Assembly: GCA_964403325.1 (NCBI GenBank)
Contig: CAYOFO010000028.1
Span: forward strand, 1 to 16,859
Reading direction: 5' to 3'
DNA: 16,859 nucleotides
Source of the DNA: CAZQNF01 sp964403325
GTDB taxonomy: Bacteria; Patescibacteriota; Patescibacteriia; Magasanikbacterales; GWA2-37-8
Shown piece after piece: positions 14,608 through 16,859 of the stretch (positions are counted from its first letter, which is position 1; each line of letters opens with the position of its first letter). A program made the position numbers and the translations under genes. The notes under the pieces are model-generated. The model was not told the DNA's origin and did not search any database. It saw only the letters and a program-made list of their open reading frames with translations.

Positions 14608-15168
14608 ATGGCAATCAAAATCACTTATTTCGTACACGGCACCACAACTGACAATGAGCGGCATATTTCGTCTGGCTGGAAGGATGTGGAACTTTCTGAG
14701 CTTGGTGTACAGCAGTCGATAGCTCTCAAAGACCAAACCAAAGATCAGAAATTTGATGTGGTTTTTTGCTCCGATTTAAAGCGTGCCCACAACTCAGCAA
14801 AGCTTGCCTGGGAAGGCGTGTATCCAATCATTCCTGAACCACGGCTTCGCGAATGTAACTATGGAAAGCTAAACGGAGCGTCATCGGATATTGTCGAGCC
14901 GATGCAAGAAGAGGAATGTATTGAAAGGCCATTTCCTGAAGGCGAAAGCTATGAAGATGTAAAAACTCGAATGGCTGATTTTCTTGAATTTTTAAAGAAA
15001 AAATATGATGGCAAGCATGTAGCTATTGTGGGGCACAAAGCACCTCAACTGTCGCTTGACGTACTTCTCAAGGGTATGAGCTGGAAACAAGCTCTTGCTG
15101 CGGATTGGCGAAAAACCAAATCTTGGAAATCAGGGTGGGAGTATGTAATAGGAAAGATTTCCGGCTAG
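14608..15168 (+). CDS. Histidine phosphatase superfamily protein with altered RHG motif
   Basis: A 186-residue protein with the fold of phosphoglycerate-mutase-like phosphatases, which use a phosphohistidine intermediate. The candidate nucleophile H10 sits in YFVHGTTTDNE, where the canonical motif is R-H-G; the Arg is V9. Other elements are kept: VELSELGVQQ, CSDLKRAHNSA (R59), LRECNYGKLNG (E82) and the second histidine H143 in VAIVGHKAPQ. A conventional sugar-phosphate or nucleotide phosphatase role is possible, but loss of the first Arg may alter substrate or activity. Its start codon follows the preceding stop by one base. The substrate cannot be told from the sequence or neighbours. Confidence 0.85.
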   Translation: MAIKITYFVHGTTTDNERHISSGWKDVELSELGVQQSIALKDQTKDQKFDVVFCSDLKRAHNSAKLAWEGVYPIIPEPRLRECNYGKLNGASSDIVEPMQEEECIERPFPEGESYEDVKTRMADFLEFLKKKYDGKHVAIVGHKAPQLSLDVLLKGMSWKQALAADWRKTKSWKSGWEYVIGKISG

Positions 15169-15259
15169 TAATAGTGGAAATCAGTATTAAGCTTCTTAAT
15201 AACCGATTGGGAGAAAATAATACGGAGTGTCAAATAAGAATCTTGGGAGTATTTAAACT
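15169..15259. other. Short intergenic gap with weak inverted repeat
   Basis: This 91-nt gap carries a small inverted repeat, ATTAAG-CTT-CTTAAT (15186-15200), without a T-tract. It also has GGGAG-type purine stretches. No convincing promoter or terminator can be assigned. Confidence 0.3.
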
Positions 15260-15805
15260 ATGAGCGCAACACTCACATTTGAACCAGCGATAAAAAGACC
15301 GGATCTTGTCAGTTCTTCGATTACAAAATTATTGAATCATTGGACTGTCCCTGTTCCAGTAGAGAAAATATTGGTAGCTGAAATTAACCCCCTGTTTGCA
15401 GGGGGGAATGATTTTTGTTCCCATTACGGTATTTCTGTGAGCGAAGGAGCAAACTGCGTTATTGTTGAAGGGGTCCGAGGAGATGAAAAAATAATCGTGG
15501 CATGTATAGCTCCTGTAAACTGCAAAATGGACTTTAATGGTGTGGTACGAAAAACTTTACATGCTCGCCGAGTGTCTTTAGCTCCTCTGGATATGGTGCT
15601 TAGTGCTACAGGTATGGAGTATGGAAGTGTTACTCCTGTTGGATTGCCTACAGATTGGAAAATTTTGATAGATTCTCGCCTCATGGACTTGCCGCGGGTT
15701 GTTGTGGGCGCTGGTTTAGTAAAAGCTAAACTTTCTTTATCAGGAAAAATGTTAGCTCAATTACCTAATGCCACCCCCATAGAAGGTCTGGGAGTTCCAA
15801 AGTGA
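15260..15805 (+). CDS. YbaK/ProX-like aminoacyl-tRNA editing-domain protein
   Basis: A 181-residue protein that resembles the YbaK/EbsC/prolyl-tRNA editing family, which hydrolyses mischarged aminoacyl-tRNAs in trans. The core is recognised by ATGMEYGSVTPVGLPTD (about 113-129), the later ILIDSRLMDLPRVVVGAGLVKAKL and the C-terminal LSGKMLAQLPNA, matching the family's glycine-proline turn and gaG strand. The preceding APVNCKMDFNGVVRKTLHARRVSLAP fits the middle of the domain. The first 60 residues are less typical. The catalytic lysine cannot be assigned with confidence by eye. A GGGAG lies about 12 nt before the ATG, a rather long spacing. It is followed by an overlapping GTGA junction with the next gene. 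The specificity is unknown. Confidence 0.75.
   Translation: MSATLTFEPAIKRPDLVSSSITKLLNHWTVPVPVEKILVAEINPLFAGGNDFCSHYGISVSEGANCVIVEGVRGDEKIIVACIAPVNCKMDFNGVVRKTLHARRVSLAPLDMVLSATGMEYGSVTPVGLPTDWKILIDSRLMDLPRVVVGAGLVKAKLSLSGKMLAQLPNATPIEGLGVPK
15790..15804 (+). promoter_or_regulatory. Ribosome binding site deciding a GTG start
   Basis: GGGAG (15790-15794) sits 7 nt before the GTG at 15802 and 16 nt before the in-frame ATG at 15811. The spacing supports GTG as the start and creates a GTGA overlap with the preceding stop codon. Confidence 0.6.
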
Positions 15806-16356
15806 GTCTTATGCCCATAAACGAAATATTACTTGATGGAAAAAAGTTCAATTTTCAGGAAACCGACTTGCCTTTGCTGATTCATGGCGAAGACAAAGCA
15901 GGAGGTTCTCTTTTTACTATTTCGACCATTGCAAATTTATTTAAGAACGGCTCCAAATTGCTTTGTTTGACTGGGTATCGCATGGCAAGAGATGAGTTTT
16001 ATAAACAAATTAACTCTCTTCAAGACAGTAATGCCGTTTTCTATTCTCAAGAACAGGTTGAAGATTTTGCTAAGGACATAAAGACCTTGCCTGATATAGG
16101 TGAGAGAGTTGTGTTGATTAAAAATATTGATTTATTGAGCGAAGAAATTTTTAATCTAGTGTCTACAAAACAAAAATGTATAATATCCGGAGATATAAAT
16201 AGATGTGTGTTTAAGGATAAAATTCTGAATAAAATGTTTAAAACAAAAGTTTTGTTTTCTAAGTTAGAAGGTATGGGAATGCCAGATTTACAGAGGTATC
16301 AAGGTTTAATGGTAAAAAGTAATTTAACCGGTATTATAAATACGAAAATTATATAA
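15802..16356 (+). CDS. Unrecognised protein with degenerate P-loop-like motif
   Basis: A 184-residue protein that I cannot place in a named family. Residues 25-45 read LLIHGEDKAGGSLFTISTIAN, which has the strand-loop-helix shape of a Walker A motif, but the Lys of GxxxxGK[ST] is Gly (G29-x4-G34-G35-S36). The later ERVVLIKNIDLLSEE resembles a Walker B strand with D110, and QKCIISGDINR resembles a sensor strand. A RecA- or AAA-like fold that has lost ATP binding, or uses the nearby K32 instead, is a reasonable inference. There are no membrane segments. It overlaps the YbaK-like gene by 4 nt, which suggests coupled translation. Its DNA is visibly more AT-rich than the gat and lgt genes. Confidence 0.7.
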   Translation: MSLMPINEILLDGKKFNFQETDLPLLIHGEDKAGGSLFTISTIANLFKNGSKLLCLTGYRMARDEFYKQINSLQDSNAVFYSQEQVEDFAKDIKTLPDIGERVVLIKNIDLLSEEIFNLVSTKQKCIISGDINRCVFKDKILNKMFKTKVLFSKLEGMGMPDLQRYQGLMVKSNLTGIINTKII

Positions 16357-16372
16357 TTTAACTAGTTGTTGG

Positions 16373-16390
16373 CAGTCCACCAGACTGTTT
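16373..16390 (+). terminator. Possible weak terminator hairpin
   Basis: CAGTC and GACTG (16373-16377 and 16383-16387) pair around a 5-nt loop, followed by TTT. The short stem and tail make this a weak candidate, but it lies suitably 17 nt after a stop codon. Confidence 0.3.
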
Positions 16391-16451
16391 CCCAGTTGGT
16401 TTTGAAAATTGAGCATCAAAATTTTCTTGTTATGTCAAAGGGTTCAAACTT

Positions 16452-16859
16452 ATGAAAGACCTCATTATTATTGCCGGAGCTCCAGGAAGCGGAAAGAGTA
16501 CGGTTGCCTGGAAACTGAAAGAAAAACTCAATTCAACCGCTTATATTGATTTTGGTTGGTTGCGAGAATGGCATCTTTTTCGTGATTGGAGTAATGCAAG
16601 CGAAGAGGAGGAAAATTTTGCTTTTGAAAATCTGGTTTTGGTGCTTCGTAACTATTTAAAACATGGATATAAAAATATTATTCTCACAGACCTCCGTGAT
16701 GAAAAGGTTCTACGGCTCGCAAAAGAGTTTAAACAAAATGATATAGTTATCTTTACTCTTTTTGTAAATGATGAAGACGAATTGAGTCGAAGGGTGAGGG
16801 GAGAAAGTCAGGTCGGCGAAAGAGACAGTGGTTTTCGAGACGTCGCAAAAGCTTTGGAA
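16452..16859 (+). CDS. P-loop NTPase/kinase-like protein (3' end outside window)
   Basis: The 136 visible residues start MKDLIIIAGAPGSGKSTVAW, an ideal Walker A (G9 to T17) at the very N-terminus, as in small-molecule kinases and AAA_33-type ATPases. After a charged helix (ASEEEENFAFENLVLVLRNYLKHG), the segment NIILTDLRDEKVLRLA could provide the Walker B-like or substrate-binding acid, and IVIFTLFVNDEDELSRRVRGE resembles the nucleoside-kinase-like lid with paired arginines. The substrate is unknown; kinases of small metabolites, nucleosides or antibiotics share this look. AAAGGG, about 9-10 nt before the ATG, could serve as a ribosome binding site. The frame is open to the window edge, so the protein is incomplete here and no stop is visible. 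Confidence 0.8.
   Translation, partial: MKDLIIIAGAPGSGKSTVAWKLKEKLNSTAYIDFGWLREWHLFRDWSNASEEEENFAFENLVLVLRNYLKHGYKNIILTDLRDEKVLRLAKEFKQNDIVIFTLFVNDEDELSRRVRGESQVGERDSGFRDVAKALE

Noticed and set aside
1..16859. CRISPR array, insertion sequence or toxin-antitoxin pair
   Set aside because: No regularly spaced repeats, transposase motifs, terminal inverted repeats or recognisable toxin-antitoxin pair were seen.

Overview
The window looks like a chromosomal segment of a Patescibacteria (Candidate Phyla Radiation, CPR) bacterium. This is inferred from gene content and style: a membrane-anchored PEGA-domain protein, a YibE/F protein, a divergent Lgt, a LOG-family protein, many small conserved unknowns, short intergenic gaps and almost no Shine-Dalgarno motifs. 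TGA is used as a normal stop, for example at the end of the LOG gene, so this is not one of the CPR lineages that recode UGA. Phylum-level placement cannot be proved without a search.

Layout. (1) Bases 1-1610, minus strand: a PEGA-domain membrane protein followed 4 nt later by a ribonuclease HI cut by the window edge. (2) Bases 1685-6499, plus strand: murA (peptidoglycan precursor synthesis), an S41 carboxyl-terminal processing protease, an unrecognised 332-residue protein and a YibE/F membrane protein. This cell-envelope run ends at a strong symmetrical terminator (6514-6555) shared with the convergent minus-strand genes. (3) Bases 10018-6646, minus strand: tsaE (tRNA t6A synthesis), a DUF59/MIP18 Fe-S assembly protein, a putative membrane-anchored caspase-fold protein, a thioredoxin-like [2Fe-2S] ferredoxin, a three-cysteine ferredoxin and a Fur-family regulator. 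Most of this strand concerns iron-sulfur proteins and metal-dependent control. (4) Bases 10185-14252, plus strand: gatC and gatA (tRNA-dependent amidotransferase), a protein with two tandem LOG domains, a divergent lgt, and two tRNA-Ser genes (GGA and GCT). (5) Bases 14310-16859, plus strand: small accessory-looking genes, namely a zinc-ribbon-like protein, a histidine-phosphatase-fold protein, a YbaK-like editing domain, a protein with a degenerate P-loop and a P-loop kinase cut by the window edge.

The regulatory DNA is unusually readable. The murA/PEGA gap holds two overlapping promoters pointing in opposite directions, each with a 17-bp spacer. gatC has a near-consensus promoter. tsaE appears to be transcribed from almost at its start codon. 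A promoter-like sequence for the tRNA-Ser genes lies inside the 3' end of lgt. No gene-free stretch exceeds 300 nt; the longest is the gatC/tsaE divergent gap of about 166 nt.

The observations most worth pursuing are the caspase-fold protein embedded among Fe-S genes, the tandem LOG protein whose second active site is altered, the Lgt homologue lacking several canonical residues, and the gene cassette downstream of the tRNA-Ser pair, where Shine-Dalgarno motifs reappear.
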